From a virus: DNA of 31,637 nt. Of this stretch, positions 1-5,983 are shown one piece after another. The notes under the pieces are model-generated. The model saw only the letters and a program-made list of their open reading frames with translations, ran no database searches and was not told the origin of the DNA. A program made the translations under genes and the position numbers. The stretch lies in IMG/VR virus record IMGVR_UViG_3300020183_000303, positions 1 to 31,637 of that record. One strand, written 5' to 3'. Position 1 is the first letter of the stretch. Each line of letters begins with the position of its first letter.

Positions 1-23
1 AAACTAACCAGAAACGAAATACA

Positions 24-329
24 ATGAAATACAATGACAACAAGCCATATTTGGAATTTATGACGCTGTCTGAAATTGCAGCTATGGGCAAAGAATATGA
101 CGCAAAAATGGATGCAATTTTTGAGCATGATGAAAAGCTCGGATACATCACGATCAATGCCGAATACCCATGCCACATTGAGCTTGCCAGAATACCCGAT
201 GTTCAGGGATTGGTTCATTGGATTGAGTATCTAACCGGGAAAACTTGGATGACCGGCGAACTTGTCGGGGAGTTTATCCGTCGAGTCTATGCAATCAAAG
301 GGTGGGATCTTCATCAGCGCAGACTGTAA
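24..329 (+). CDS. Small early phage protein, unknown function
   Basis: A 101 aa soluble acidic protein with no signal peptide or membrane segment. The C-terminal third (LTGKTWMT, then a helix ending in KGWDLH) reads like a recurrent small phage protein that I cannot assign to a function. The ATG follows an A/C-rich leader (aaacgaaatacaATG) without a Shine-Dalgarno sequence, the pattern of most plus-strand genes here. The next gene starts 12 bases downstream, so the two are probably co-transcribed. The promoter must lie left of the window. The frame is well supported by codon use and leader; the role is unknown. Confidence 0.8.
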   Translation: MKYNDNKPYLEFMTLSEIAAMGKEYDAKMDAIFEHDEKLGYITINAEYPCHIELARIPDVQGLVHWIEYLTGKTWMTGELVGEFIRRVYAIKGWDLHQRRL

Positions 330-341
330 AGCGACAACGAT

Positions 342-560
342 ATGAAATACGAAACCAGACCATCGCAGTGGATCATCGCGCCCGAGGGCGAGCCAACATT
401 CAGCGAACACGCCACGCGAATCACCATTGAGGACGAGGCCGCTGGCGAGTTTGTCCAAGTCGAACAGGAAAACGGCATTATCCAGATCGACACGACCGAG
501 TGGCCGACCCTCCGCGCCGCCATCGACCACGCAATCGACCAATGCCGCGATGACGGATAA
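342..560 (+). CDS. Small acidic phage protein, unknown function
   Basis: A 72 aa acidic protein ending in an amphipathic helix (TLRAAIDHAIDQCRDDG). No enzymatic motif is visible. It lies directly before the C5 methyltransferase gene. Its last codons and downstream leader form the first copy of a direct repeat that recurs before the genes at 1561 and 2521. In the copy before 2521 the repeat includes the coding sequence for this protein's last residues, which looks like a remnant of duplication or cassette insertion. The start ATG follows agcgacaacgat with no SD sequence. Confidence 0.8.
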   Translation: MKYETRPSQWIIAPEGEPTFSEHATRITIEDEAAGEFVQVEQENGIIQIDTTEWPTLRAAIDHAIDQCRDDG

Positions 561-574
561 CGCCGACAAACCAT
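532..574 (+). repeat. Direct repeat copy A before the C5 methyltransferase
   Basis: First copy of a repeat built of two blocks. The first block (532-548, caatcgaccaatgccgc) is the last coding sequence of the 342-560 gene; the second (about 559-574) contains aacgccgacaaaccat. Copy A differs from copies B and C in the centre (gatgacggat against agatgactcct). It lies at the upstream border of the C5 methyltransferase gene. Confidence 0.8.
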
Positions 575-585
575 AACCAAACCAA

Positions 586-1515
586 ATGTGGATACTACCA
601 AAACAATTACACACGTCGGCCTTTGTGCCGGATACGGAGGCATTGAGCTTGGACTCCAACGAGTCCTCCCAACTCTGCGCTCAATCGCTCTTTGTGAGAT
701 CGAAGCCTTCGCCTGCGCGAACTTGGTTGCTAAAATGGAAGCGGGACTCTTGGGCTGCGCTCCTATTTGGACGGATCTTAAAACCTTCCCATGGTCAGAC
801 TTTCACGGAAAGGTGGACATCCTTACTGGAGGATACCCCTGCCAGCCCTTCTCCGCAGCAGGTAAGCGAGCAGGAACGGAAGACCCAAGACACCTCTGGC
901 CATTTATTTCAGCCGGAATTGCTGCAATGCGACCAAGTGCCTGTTTCTTTGAAAACGTCGAGGGACATATCTCGCTGGGGTTGCCCGACGTCATCGAAGA
1001 CTTGGCAGGACTGGGTTACCGAACGACGTGGGGACTATTCTCTGCGGCTGAAGTCGGCGCACCGCATCAGCGAAAGCGAGTGTTTATCTTGGCCTACCGC
1101 TGCGAGTCGGGATTGGAAGGGATGCTACACCACATTGCAGCGCAAGGACGGCAAGATGAGGGGCGATCTGCTGCCCGATGCGGTGAACATCGAGGAGATG
1201 CATGGCCCTCCCGCCCCGGCGAGCAGCAACACTGGTGGGAGCCGCCCAGAGTTGTGGGCAACGCCGATCATGGGCGACTCGCATCTGGCCTCGACGCCGG
1301 AAGTGGCAGCCAAACGTCTGGAGGAGGGCAAAGCAACGTTGAGCAGACAGAATCCAGGCAAGCTGAACCCCCGCTGGGTCGAGACGCTGATGGGCCTGCC
1401 AGTAGGATGGGTTATGCCGAGCTGTGCCTGTCCTGTGACAATCGCACCGACGAGCTGCGCCTTCTCGGCAACGGAGTCGTCCCAGCAACAGCAGAGCGAG
1501 CATTCCGAACATTGA
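586..1515 (+). CDS. Overlapping ORF inside the C5 methyltransferase gene
   Basis: A 309-codon frame covers nearly the whole methyltransferase gene in another phase and begins at ATG 586, two bases before the enzyme's GTG. The translation does not look random. It has LKTSRDISRWG, then RLKSAHRISESECLSWPTAASRDWKG, here read as two adjoining segments RLKSAHRIS and SWPTAASRDWKG, and then GKLNPRWVETLMGLPVGW near the end. From memory, these resemble a family of phage proteins with WPT and LNPxWVExLMGxPxGW motifs found with phage C5 methyltransferases. The canonical A/C-rich leader sits before this ATG. It could be a true second product, a frame conserved only because the enzyme is conserved, or a frame joined to the enzyme by frameshifting. 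Function unknown. Confidence 0.5.
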   Translation: MWILPKQLHTSAFVPDTEALSLDSNESSQLCAQSLFVRSKPSPARTWLLKWKRDSWAALLFGRILKPSHGQTFTERWTSLLEDTPASPSPQQVSEQERKTQDTSGHLFQPELLQCDQVPVSLKTSRDISRWGCPTSSKTWQDWVTERRGDYSLRLKSAHRISESECLSWPTAASRDWKGCYTTLQRKDGKMRGDLLPDAVNIEEMHGPPAPASSNTGGSRPELWATPIMGDSHLASTPEVAAKRLEEGKATLSRQNPGKLNPRWVETLMGLPVGWVMPSCACPVTIAPTSCAFSATESSQQQQSEHSEH

Positions 1516-1541
1516 TGAATGAACTGATGTACCGCAGATGA
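588..1541 (+). CDS. DNA C5-cytosine methyltransferase
   Basis: Transfers a methyl group from S-adenosylmethionine to C5 of cytosine in DNA; in phages such enzymes commonly protect against host restriction. The 317 aa frame has the family motifs in order: SAM-binding motif I (GLCAGYGGIE, residues 11-20), catalytic motif IV (PCQPFS, Cys85), motif VI (ENV, 122-124), motif VIII (QRKRVFILA, about 161-169), a variable target-recognition region, and the closing GNGVVP motif (294-299). The only start upstream of motif I is GTG at 588, which overlaps an ATG at 586 opening a different frame (ATGTG). The gene is flanked by direct repeats shared with the next two genes. The specificity cannot be read from the sequence. 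The variable region (about 171-280) is rich in G, S, R and E and overlaps the conserved part of the other frame. Confidence 0.93.
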   Translation: MDTTKTITHVGLCAGYGGIELGLQRVLPTLRSIALCEIEAFACANLVAKMEAGLLGCAPIWTDLKTFPWSDFHGKVDILTGGYPCQPFSAAGKRAGTEDPRHLWPFISAGIAAMRPSACFFENVEGHISLGLPDVIEDLAGLGYRTTWGLFSAAEVGAPHQRKRVFILAYRCESGLEGMLHHIAAQGRQDEGRSAARCGEHRGDAWPSRPGEQQHWWEPPRVVGNADHGRLASGLDAGSGSQTSGGGQSNVEQTESRQAEPPLGRDADGPASRMGYAELCLSCDNRTDELRLLGNGVVPATAERAFRTLMNELMYRR

Positions 1542-1565
1542 CTCCTAACGCCGACAAACCATGAG
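1532..1565 (+). repeat. Direct repeat copy B between the methyltransferase genes
   Basis: A 34-base stretch identical to 2492-2525. It spans the last codons and stop of the C5 methyltransferase, the A/C-rich leader and the first five bases of the beta-class methyltransferase gene. It contains the aacgccgacaaacc core shared with copy A. Confidence 0.88.
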
Positions 1566-2469
1566 TAAGACACAAATACTAACAGGCGACTGCCGCGAGA
1601 CGCTCAAGACGCTGCCCGATGCGTCGGTGCATACCTGCGTGACGAGTCCGCCGTACTTTGGTCTGCGTGATTACGGACACGACGGACAGATCGGACTTGA
1701 GCAAACGCCCGAGGCGTATGTTGCCAAGATGGTCGAGGTGTTCCGCGAGGTTCGCCGGGTGCTGCGGGATGATGGTACGCTATGGCTGAATTTGGGAGAT
1801 ACATATTCAGCAACCAGATGGAGCAATACGCCGTCCTCAACTGGAAAATCAAGAAAATGCAGCGATGTTCTTATTGAAAAAAAGACTGGGCTGCCTGATA
1901 AAAATTTAATCGGCATACCCTGGCGCGTTGCCTTTGCCTTGCAAGCTGATGGCTGGTATCTGCGGCAGGACATCATCTGGAACAAGCCCAACCCGATGCC
2001 GGAGAGCGTGACCGACCGCTGCACGAAGGCGCATGAGTACATCTTTCTGCTGTCGAAGTCTCCGCATTACTACTACGACGCCGAGGCGGTGAAGGAGCCG
2101 GGCGTGGTGCCAGCGGGGACAAAGGGCGCGAAGGGATCGGCCGAACGCTTCAATGCACCAGGAGTGAATAGCCGTCCACCGGAATATAAGGTCTACGACG
2201 GCACCCGCAACCGCCGCTCCGTCTGGACGATCACGACGAAGCCCTACAAGGGCGCACACTTCGCCACATTCCCGCCAAAGCTCATCGAGCCGTGCATCCT
2301 CGCGGGATGTCCGGTTGGCGGGACGGTGCTTGATCCGTTCGGCGGGAGCGGAACCACGGCACAGGTGGCGTTGCAGAACAACCGCAACGCCATTCTCTGC
2401 GAACTCAATCCAGATTATGTTAACCTAATCAACAAGCGGATTTCGCAAATTCAGCCATCACTCATTTAA
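1561..2469 (+). CDS. DNA methyltransferase, N4-cytosine/N6-adenine, beta class
   Basis: SAM-dependent methylation of an exocyclic amino group in DNA. The 302 aa protein has the catalytic SPPY tetrapeptide (29-32) near the N-terminus and the SAM-binding LDPFGGSGTT motif near the C-terminus (about 255-267), followed by CELNPDYV. This IV-before-I order defines the beta class of N6_N4_Mtase enzymes. The sequence does not decide between N4-cytosine and N6-adenine as the target. The ATG immediately follows the repeated A/C-rich leader also present before 2521. There is no partner restriction enzyme nearby, so it is probably an orphan protective methylase acting with the C5 enzyme upstream. Confidence 0.93.
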   Translation: MSKTQILTGDCRETLKTLPDASVHTCVTSPPYFGLRDYGHDGQIGLEQTPEAYVAKMVEVFREVRRVLRDDGTLWLNLGDTYSATRWSNTPSSTGKSRKCSDVLIEKKTGLPDKNLIGIPWRVAFALQADGWYLRQDIIWNKPNPMPESVTDRCTKAHEYIFLLSKSPHYYYDAEAVKEPGVVPAGTKGAKGSAERFNAPGVNSRPPEYKVYDGTRNRRSVWTITTKPYKGAHFATFPPKLIEPCILAGCPVGGTVLDPFGGSGTTAQVALQNNRNAILCELNPDYVNLINKRISQIQPSLI

Positions 2470-2478
2470 TGAAGACCC

Positions 2479-2525
2479 CAATCGACCAATGCCGCAGATG
2501 ACTCCTAACGCCGACAAACCATGAG
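2479..2525 (+). repeat. Direct repeat copy C after the second methyltransferase
   Basis: Bases 2492-2525 are identical to copy B, and bases 2479-2495 match copy A (caatcgaccaatgccgc), so copy C carries both blocks. It closes the two-methyltransferase segment and acts as the leader of the gene at 2521. The noncoding part preserves the tail of the 342-560 gene, consistent with recombination or duplication at this boundary. Confidence 0.88.
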
Positions 2526-3153
2526 AAACGTTAACTTGCCAAAGTCCCGTGTTTACGTCCGTTGCGATGCTTTTGGAGGCAGCGAGACAGAGTATGAACC
2601 ATCGTGGCTAGTTAGCGTGAGGGCTATGCGGAATCGTCCATTTTGCTTCCAAGTCTGGGTGGATAAATACGCAGCTTGTTACGATAAGATACCGCCACAG
2701 TGCATTTACCACTACAAGCCGGATGAAGATCAAGCAAACTTCCCACTACATAAAGTGCAGTTATGGGAGTGTCTATCTGGCAGTATCGAGGTCTGGCAGA
2801 AAAGCCAACTCTGCGATGTGCCAATGGTTATTAACATGGGTAAGGACTGCCCTCCGATGACTGGTCATTATTGGTTTACGATTGACTTCCTTCCAGAGCA
2901 TCAATGCGTAGGAAACTTGGACATTGGTGACGTTGAACTTTTGGAGGAACACAAAGAGGGTAACGTGGTAAAGCTCTCCAACGGGCAGATTGCTATTTAC
3001 CCAAACAATCGTTTGAAGTGGTTGCCGATTAGCCTCACCCCGAATGGTGCTGCCGAGCTTATCCCTGACTGGGATGTTGCCACAAACGAGCAATGGGATG
3101 AATGGTGGCAGGACTCAACAGAAATCCTTGGAGATGCTAAATGGGCTTACTAA
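2521..3153 (+). CDS. Hypothetical protein (210 aa) beside the methyltransferases
   Basis: I do not recognise this protein. It is soluble and rich in aromatic residues and cysteine in its N-terminal half, with no signal peptide, P-loop or evident catalytic motif. The segment around residues 140-165 (ELLEEHKEGNVVKLSNGQIAIY) looks like beta strands. Its leader and first bases are identical to those of the methyltransferase at 1561, so the two genes share translation-initiation signals through the repeat. The context suggests an early accessory gene, possibly involved in countering host defence, but this is inference from position only. Confidence 0.78.
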   Translation: MRNVNLPKSRVYVRCDAFGGSETEYEPSWLVSVRAMRNRPFCFQVWVDKYAACYDKIPPQCIYHYKPDEDQANFPLHKVQLWECLSGSIEVWQKSQLCDVPMVINMGKDCPPMTGHYWFTIDFLPEHQCVGNLDIGDVELLEEHKEGNVVKLSNGQIAIYPNNRLKWLPISLTPNGAAELIPDWDVATNEQWDEWWQDSTEILGDAKWAY

Positions 3154-3166
3154 TATGGGAAAAACC

Positions 3167-3421
3167 ATGAACGACACGCCAGAAATGACCGACGAAACAG
3201 AGACACTCCGCGAACAAGCGAGACTCCTCGGAATGTCCGGTGAGCGCGAGTGTGCTTTGCGTGGTGAGATCGAGCGACTCAAGCGGGAACTTTCAAACAT
3301 GCAGGATCAGCGAGACTGCGCGATGTGGATCATCGAGCAAAAAGAGAAAAACAAAACGTCTGACAAATCAGACAAAAACCAACACAATGTAGCACAAACA
3401 GGACAAACCCATGAAAATTGA
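3167..3421 (+). CDS. Small coiled-coil phage protein
   Basis: An 84 aa protein. Residues 1-60 form a charged helical stretch (ETETLREQARLL, then LRGEIERLKRELSNMQDQRDC) with heptad-like spacing, followed by a low-complexity polar tail rich in K, N and Q. The frame is open from 3044, but that part overlaps the previous gene. I chose ATG 3167 because it follows aaaaacc, the leader type of its neighbours; ATG 3155 is an alternative. The gene overlaps the next by 11 bases. Proteins of this kind recur in phage early regions without known function. Confidence 0.72.
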   Translation: MNDTPEMTDETETLREQARLLGMSGERECALRGEIERLKRELSNMQDQRDCAMWIIEQKEKNKTSDKSDKNQHNVAQTGQTHEN

Positions 3422-3647
3422 AGTAGATAAATTAGTACCCAAGATGCCGAACCTTTACGAATTACTAGGTGAGGCTATTGAATACGGCGTCCGCCGAGGC
3501 TGGAGCCGCGCCCACAAGCACGACGACAAGCCCACCGAAGAATTGATTTTCGACACAATACCAAAGTGTATTATGGAGGAAATCTTTGAGCGGTTTGAAT
3601 TGATTCAATCAGAATGCGAAGAGAAACCAATTAGACTTGAACCATGA
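3411..3647 (+). CDS. Small early protein, unknown function
   Basis: A 78 aa protein predicted to be mostly helical (LYELLGEAIEYGVRRGWSRAHKH, read as LYELLGEAIEYGV then RRGWSRAHKH), ending in an acidic helix. No cofactor-binding motif is visible. It overlaps the gene before (11 bases) and the MazG-like gene after (ATGA, 4 bases), so its translation is probably coupled to theirs. The leader is acaaacccATG. The arrangement hints at a nucleotide-metabolism or regulatory neighbourhood, but no role can be assigned. Confidence 0.75.
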   Translation: MKIEVDKLVPKMPNLYELLGEAIEYGVRRGWSRAHKHDDKPTEELIFDTIPKCIMEEIFERFELIQSECEEKPIRLEP

Positions 3648-3970
3648 AACAACTGAACCTCTACGAGATCATCAACAGCGTCCGTGTCTGGGGCGAACAA
3701 CGATACATCACCGGCCCCGAGGGGCGTGGCACATTGGAGTCACAACTGGACAAGGCGCAAGAAGAACTGGACGAGACCAGGCAAGCGGCAAGCCTCAATG
3801 ACATCCATGAAATCAAGGATGGCATCGGGGATACGACTATCTGCTTGATCCTTGCCGCAGAACGTGCTGGTTTGCTTTTCGAGGACTGCCTTGCAGCAGC
3901 CTACGACGAGATCAGAAACCGCACCGGGAAGATGGTCGGCGATAAATTCGTGAAAGACGTGATAGCGTGA
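3644..3970 (+). CDS. MazG-like nucleotide pyrophosphohydrolase
   Basis: A 108 aa all-alpha protein of the MazG/NTP-PPase type, which hydrolyses NTPs or (p)ppGpp-related nucleotides to monophosphates plus pyrophosphate. The magnesium-binding pattern is visible: QEELDET in the first helix and, after a gap, EIKDGIGDTTICL in the second, matching the family's ExxE and ExxD motifs. The length fits single-domain phage members. In phages such enzymes are thought to alter the nucleotide pool or stringent signalling; this role is family knowledge. The start codon overlaps the previous stop (ATGA). Confidence 0.85.
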   Translation: MKQLNLYEIINSVRVWGEQRYITGPEGRGTLESQLDKAQEELDETRQAASLNDIHEIKDGIGDTTICLILAAERAGLLFEDCLAAAYDEIRNRTGKMVGDKFVKDVIA

Positions 3971-4000
3971 AAATAAAAACCAACTAACCAAAACAACACC

Positions 4001-4201
4001 ATGAAAACGCAAAGTGCAAAAATGAAACTCCGCAAGTGGATTATGAGCGGGAAAAGCATCACCCCACTGCAAGCCCTAGATAAGTTCGGGATCTTCCGCC
4101 TCGGGGCGAGAATCCTTGAACTTCGCAGAGAGGGGTACAACATCGTCACCGAGATGACCCACAAGAACGGCAAGCGATTTGCCAAGTACACTTTGGCCTA
4201 G
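4001..4201 (+). CDS. Helix-turn-helix domain protein (HTH_39-like)
   Basis: A 66 aa basic protein consisting of one compact winged-helix-like domain: KLRKWIMSGKSITPLQALDKF, a short turn, then RLGARILELRREGYNIVT and a basic tail GKRFAKY. The pattern ITPLQAL...FGIFRLGARILELRREGY matches the phage helix-turn-helix family I know as HTH_39. It probably binds DNA as a small regulator of phage genes. The leader is an exemplary A/C-rich one (accaactaaccaaaacaacaccATG, given here in part) with no SD. A gap of 105 bases to the next gene holds a palindrome at 4281-4295. Confidence 0.85.
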   Translation: MKTQSAKMKLRKWIMSGKSITPLQALDKFGIFRLGARILELRREGYNIVTEMTHKNGKRFAKYTLA

Positions 4202-4280
4202 TCGGGTGGCTAGGTCATGCTGGGGTGGGGAACCACACAAGCTGGGGAGCATGGGTGGGTTCCTCATCCCGGCAACACTC

Positions 4281-4295
4281 ATCACAAATTGTGAT
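4281..4295. promoter_or_regulatory. Perfect 15-bp palindrome, candidate operator
   Basis: atcacaaattgtgat is a perfect inverted repeat (7-bp arms around a central A). It ends 11 bases before the ATG at 4307 and lies just after an HTH gene. It could be a binding site for a dimeric regulator, perhaps that HTH protein, or a hairpin in the leader. Confidence 0.55.
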
Positions 4296-4306
4296 CTTAA
4301 ACGAAA

Positions 4307-4513
4307 ATGGCAGGGAAAGGTGACAAACCAAGACCGTACAACTATCGAGCGTATGCGGAATCGTATTCGCGAATCTTTGGAGATAAACCCAAACGCACCG
4401 ATAGCCAACCCGAAGAAGTACAGATTCGTGAAACAGGACGAGATGCCGCCGGAGTACAGGAGGGTGAGCGTGACGCTACGGCTCACGCTACCGACCTACC
4501 ACCGGATTGCTGA
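4307..4513 (+). CDS. Small MAGKGDxPRP-type phage protein
   Basis: A 68 aa basic protein whose start (MAGKGDKPRPYNYRAYAESY, then SRIFGD) matches a small protein signature seen often in phages and bacteria, with the pattern GKGDxPRP followed by a tyrosine-rich segment and RIFG. Such proteins are usually 40-60 aa and their function is unknown. Here the recognisable part covers about residues 1-30. The remaining 38 residues look like an unconserved tail and run through the start of the next gene in another frame. The leader is cttaaacgaaaATG, with no SD. Confidence 0.68.
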   Translation: MAGKGDKPRPYNYRAYAESYSRIFGDKPKRTDSQPEEVQIRETGRDAAGVQEGERDATAHATDLPPDC

Positions 4514-4703
4514 AGTCATGGCCAAGAACCAGTGCGGGATGTCCGATGCGGTGGAGGCAATGCTCCAGGGTGTTGAGGCGCAGCGGGTGATGCCGCTAGA
4601 TCCCAAGTGGAAGGACAAGTACGCCACGAAGAAGAAGACCTTATGGCAATCTTTTGATCTTTACAGGACAGCAGGGTTGCGTAAACGTAAACACGCACGA
4701 TGA
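4353..4703 (+). CDS. Small DNA-binding-like protein, possibly ribbon-helix-helix
   Basis: A 116 aa basic protein. Residues 36-75 read as a beta strand (RRVSVTLRLT) followed by two helices (TYHRIAEVMAKNQ and MSDAVEAMLQGV), resembling the ribbon-helix-helix fold of small repressors. The C-terminus is lysine- and arginine-rich (YATKKKTLWQ, then RKRKHAR). The frame is open from 4179, but the stretch before 4353 does not look coding. ATG 4353 lies within the 4307-4513 gene, so about 160 bases are read in two frames; ATG 4443 would give an 86 aa form. The gene ends in an ATGA overlap with the ATPase gene, suggesting coupled translation. The fold assignment is my inference. Confidence 0.65.
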   Translation: MRNRIRESLEINPNAPIANPKKYRFVKQDEMPPEYRRVSVTLRLTLPTYHRIAEVMAKNQCGMSDAVEAMLQGVEAQRVMPLDPKWKDKYATKKKTLWQSFDLYRTAGLRKRKHAR

Positions 4704-5266
4704 ACAAGACAAAGGGATTTCCCACGCGCTACGGAGGCACTGAACTGGTCGGGGAGGGCTGGTGGAGCAACTACCGCAAGGCACTGCCTATCGCCGAATC
4801 TGGGGGCATTGTAATCGCCTACGGGCAGCATGGCACGGGCAAGACCCGAATGGCCTACGAGATTGCCCACAATGGCAAGTTCCGAGGGTCGGTCGTCAAG
4901 GTGTTCGGAGTCCCAAAGGACATCCCAAGTATCTACACCACCGCCGTGGACTTCTTCATGGAGATCCGGGATACCTACCGGCAGGGTTCCGAGCGGTCGG
5001 AGAAGCAGGTCATGGGCGAGTTCACCGAAGCACCCTTCTTGGTGATCGACGAGATCCAAGAGCGTGGGGAAACGGCATTTGAGGATCGCAAGCTCACCGC
5101 AATCGTGGATGCTAGATACCGGAGGGAACTCCCTACGATGCTCATCTCGAACTACCGAAGGAGGGACTTCGCCAAGACGCTATCGCCTGCCATCCTCGAC
5201 AGGATCTACGAGAACGGAGTGGGGATTGAGTTCAACTGGGACTCTTACAGAAGGAAGCTAGACTAG
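4700..5266 (+). CDS. DnaC/IstB-like ATPase, candidate helicase loader
   Basis: A 188 aa AAA+-type ATPase. The Walker A motif is GQHGTGKT (42-49), Walker B is LVIDEIQ (114-120), a sensor-like SN follows at 150-151, and DRI (167-169) fits the arginine-containing box VII. This layout is typical of the DnaC/IstB group that loads replicative helicase onto DNA. It is shorter than DnaC and lacks a clear N-terminal helicase-binding domain, as in many phage loaders. It is the only replication-linked protein in the window, so the phage probably recruits the host helicase or encodes one outside. It is the last gene of the plus-strand arm; its TAG stop is the reverse complement of the opposing gene's stop (shared CTAG). 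Confidence 0.82.
   Translation: MNKTKGFPTRYGGTELVGEGWWSNYRKALPIAESGGIVIAYGQHGTGKTRMAYEIAHNGKFRGSVVKVFGVPKDIPSIYTTAVDFFMEIRDTYRQGSERSEKQVMGEFTEAPFLVIDEIQERGETAFEDRKLTAIVDARYRRELPTMLISNYRRRDFAKTLSPAILDRIYENGVGIEFNWDSYRRKLD
5263..5266. other. Shared CTAG forms stop codons of two converging genes
   Basis: The palindrome CTAG provides TAG for the plus-strand ATPase gene (5264-5266) and TAG for the minus-strand membrane protein gene (5263-5265). The early and late arms meet here with no intergenic space and no terminator-like hairpin nearby, so transcripts may overlap and form antisense RNA. Confidence 0.85.
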
Positions 5267-5412
5267 GACTTCGCAGCCCAGATAAGCCCCACGTTGGCGG
5301 CAGCGTAGGATAGCCACGTCAATGCCCACGGCCAATTACGCTCGCAGGCATACATGATCCCTACTGTGGCGTAGATCACCATCACCACCGCAACCAGTAT
5401 CGTCTGGTTCAT
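5263..5412 (-). CDS. Small two-segment membrane protein, possible holin
   Basis: A 49 aa protein with two hydrophobic segments (about residues 3-20, TILVAVVMVIYATVGIMY; and 31-47, ALTWLSYAAANVGLIWA) separated by a short polar loop (ACERNWPW). The frame is open further upstream, but the sensible start is ATG at 5412, one base after the stop of the endolysin gene. Small membrane proteins of this kind are common in phage lysis regions and may act as a holin or antiholin, though holins cannot be identified by sequence alone. It is the last gene of the late block and meets the early arm at a shared CTAG. Confidence 0.72.
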   Translation of the reverse strand: MNQTILVAVVMVIYATVGIMYACERNWPWALTWLSYAAANVGLIWAAKS

Positions 5413-5413
5413 C

Positions 5414-5983
5414 CTAATACGGCTGCGTAGCCTCGAAATGCATCGAGTCCCGGCTCCAGAACGCCCCGGCAGCTTGCCACCCCTCCTTGGCAAACATCTC
5501 CATCACCTCGATGGGCATCGTCGCCTTGGTGGGCCAATGGTCGTGCAAGCCATTCTCCGCAGGCCAGAGATCAATCGCCGCGCCCCATGAGTGTTTCGAT
5601 GGGCGTAGGCCGTTCCGCATCGGGCGGTTGTTGTAGCACCCAGCGTAATGCTTCAGCACCCATTTGAACGGGCTGTTGGAAATATCGGTCAGTATTTTCA
5701 ACAAGCTACTACCCACCCTCTTGTGGCATCGGATCGTGGATACCGGTTTCCCAAGGTATTCAACCCCTAGCTTGGATACGTCAATGAAGGACAAGCTACC
5801 CTCGTCTCCTGGTCGTCCGAAGAACGCTCGCATGGATCGGTCGTCGGACTTGGGCCACGGGTTGGGTTTGGGCATCATGTGCAGCAAATGCTCCTCGCAA
5901 GCCTTGACGGACTGCCTGCCCCAGAACCCATCAGCGGTTGTCCCAATGCGCTCTTGCAGCGTGATAATTTGATCTCTAGTCAT
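5414..5983 (-). CDS. Endolysin, M15-family peptidase
   Basis: A 189 aa peptidoglycan-degrading enzyme. The first 35 residues (ITLQERIGTTADGFWGRQS) resemble a peptidoglycan-binding repeat. The rest fits the zinc-dependent M15 fold of D,D-carboxypeptidases and L-alanyl-D-glutamate endopeptidases: the zinc motif SKHSWGAAIDLW (HxxxxxxD, near residue 130) and MHFEAT near the C-terminus (about residue 182). There is no signal peptide, so release would need a holin; small membrane proteins lie just downstream and further upstream in the same cassette. The start overlaps the previous stop (ATGA). The exact bond cut cannot be read from sequence. Confidence 0.88.
   Translation of the reverse strand: MTRDQIITLQERIGTTADGFWGRQSVKACEEHLLHMMPKPNPWPKSDDRSMRAFFGRPGDEGSLSFIDVSKLGVEYLGKPVSTIRCHKRVGSSLLKILTDISNSPFKWVLKHYAGCYNNRPMRNGLRPSKHSWGAAIDLWPAENGLHDHWPTKATMPIEVMEMFAKEGWQAAGAFWSRDSMHFEATQPY

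Noticed and set aside
4076-4486. 136-codon minus-strand frame over the HTH and MAGKGD genes
   Set aside because: It would be antisense to two genes with recognised motifs and leaders, and shows no family-like segment.
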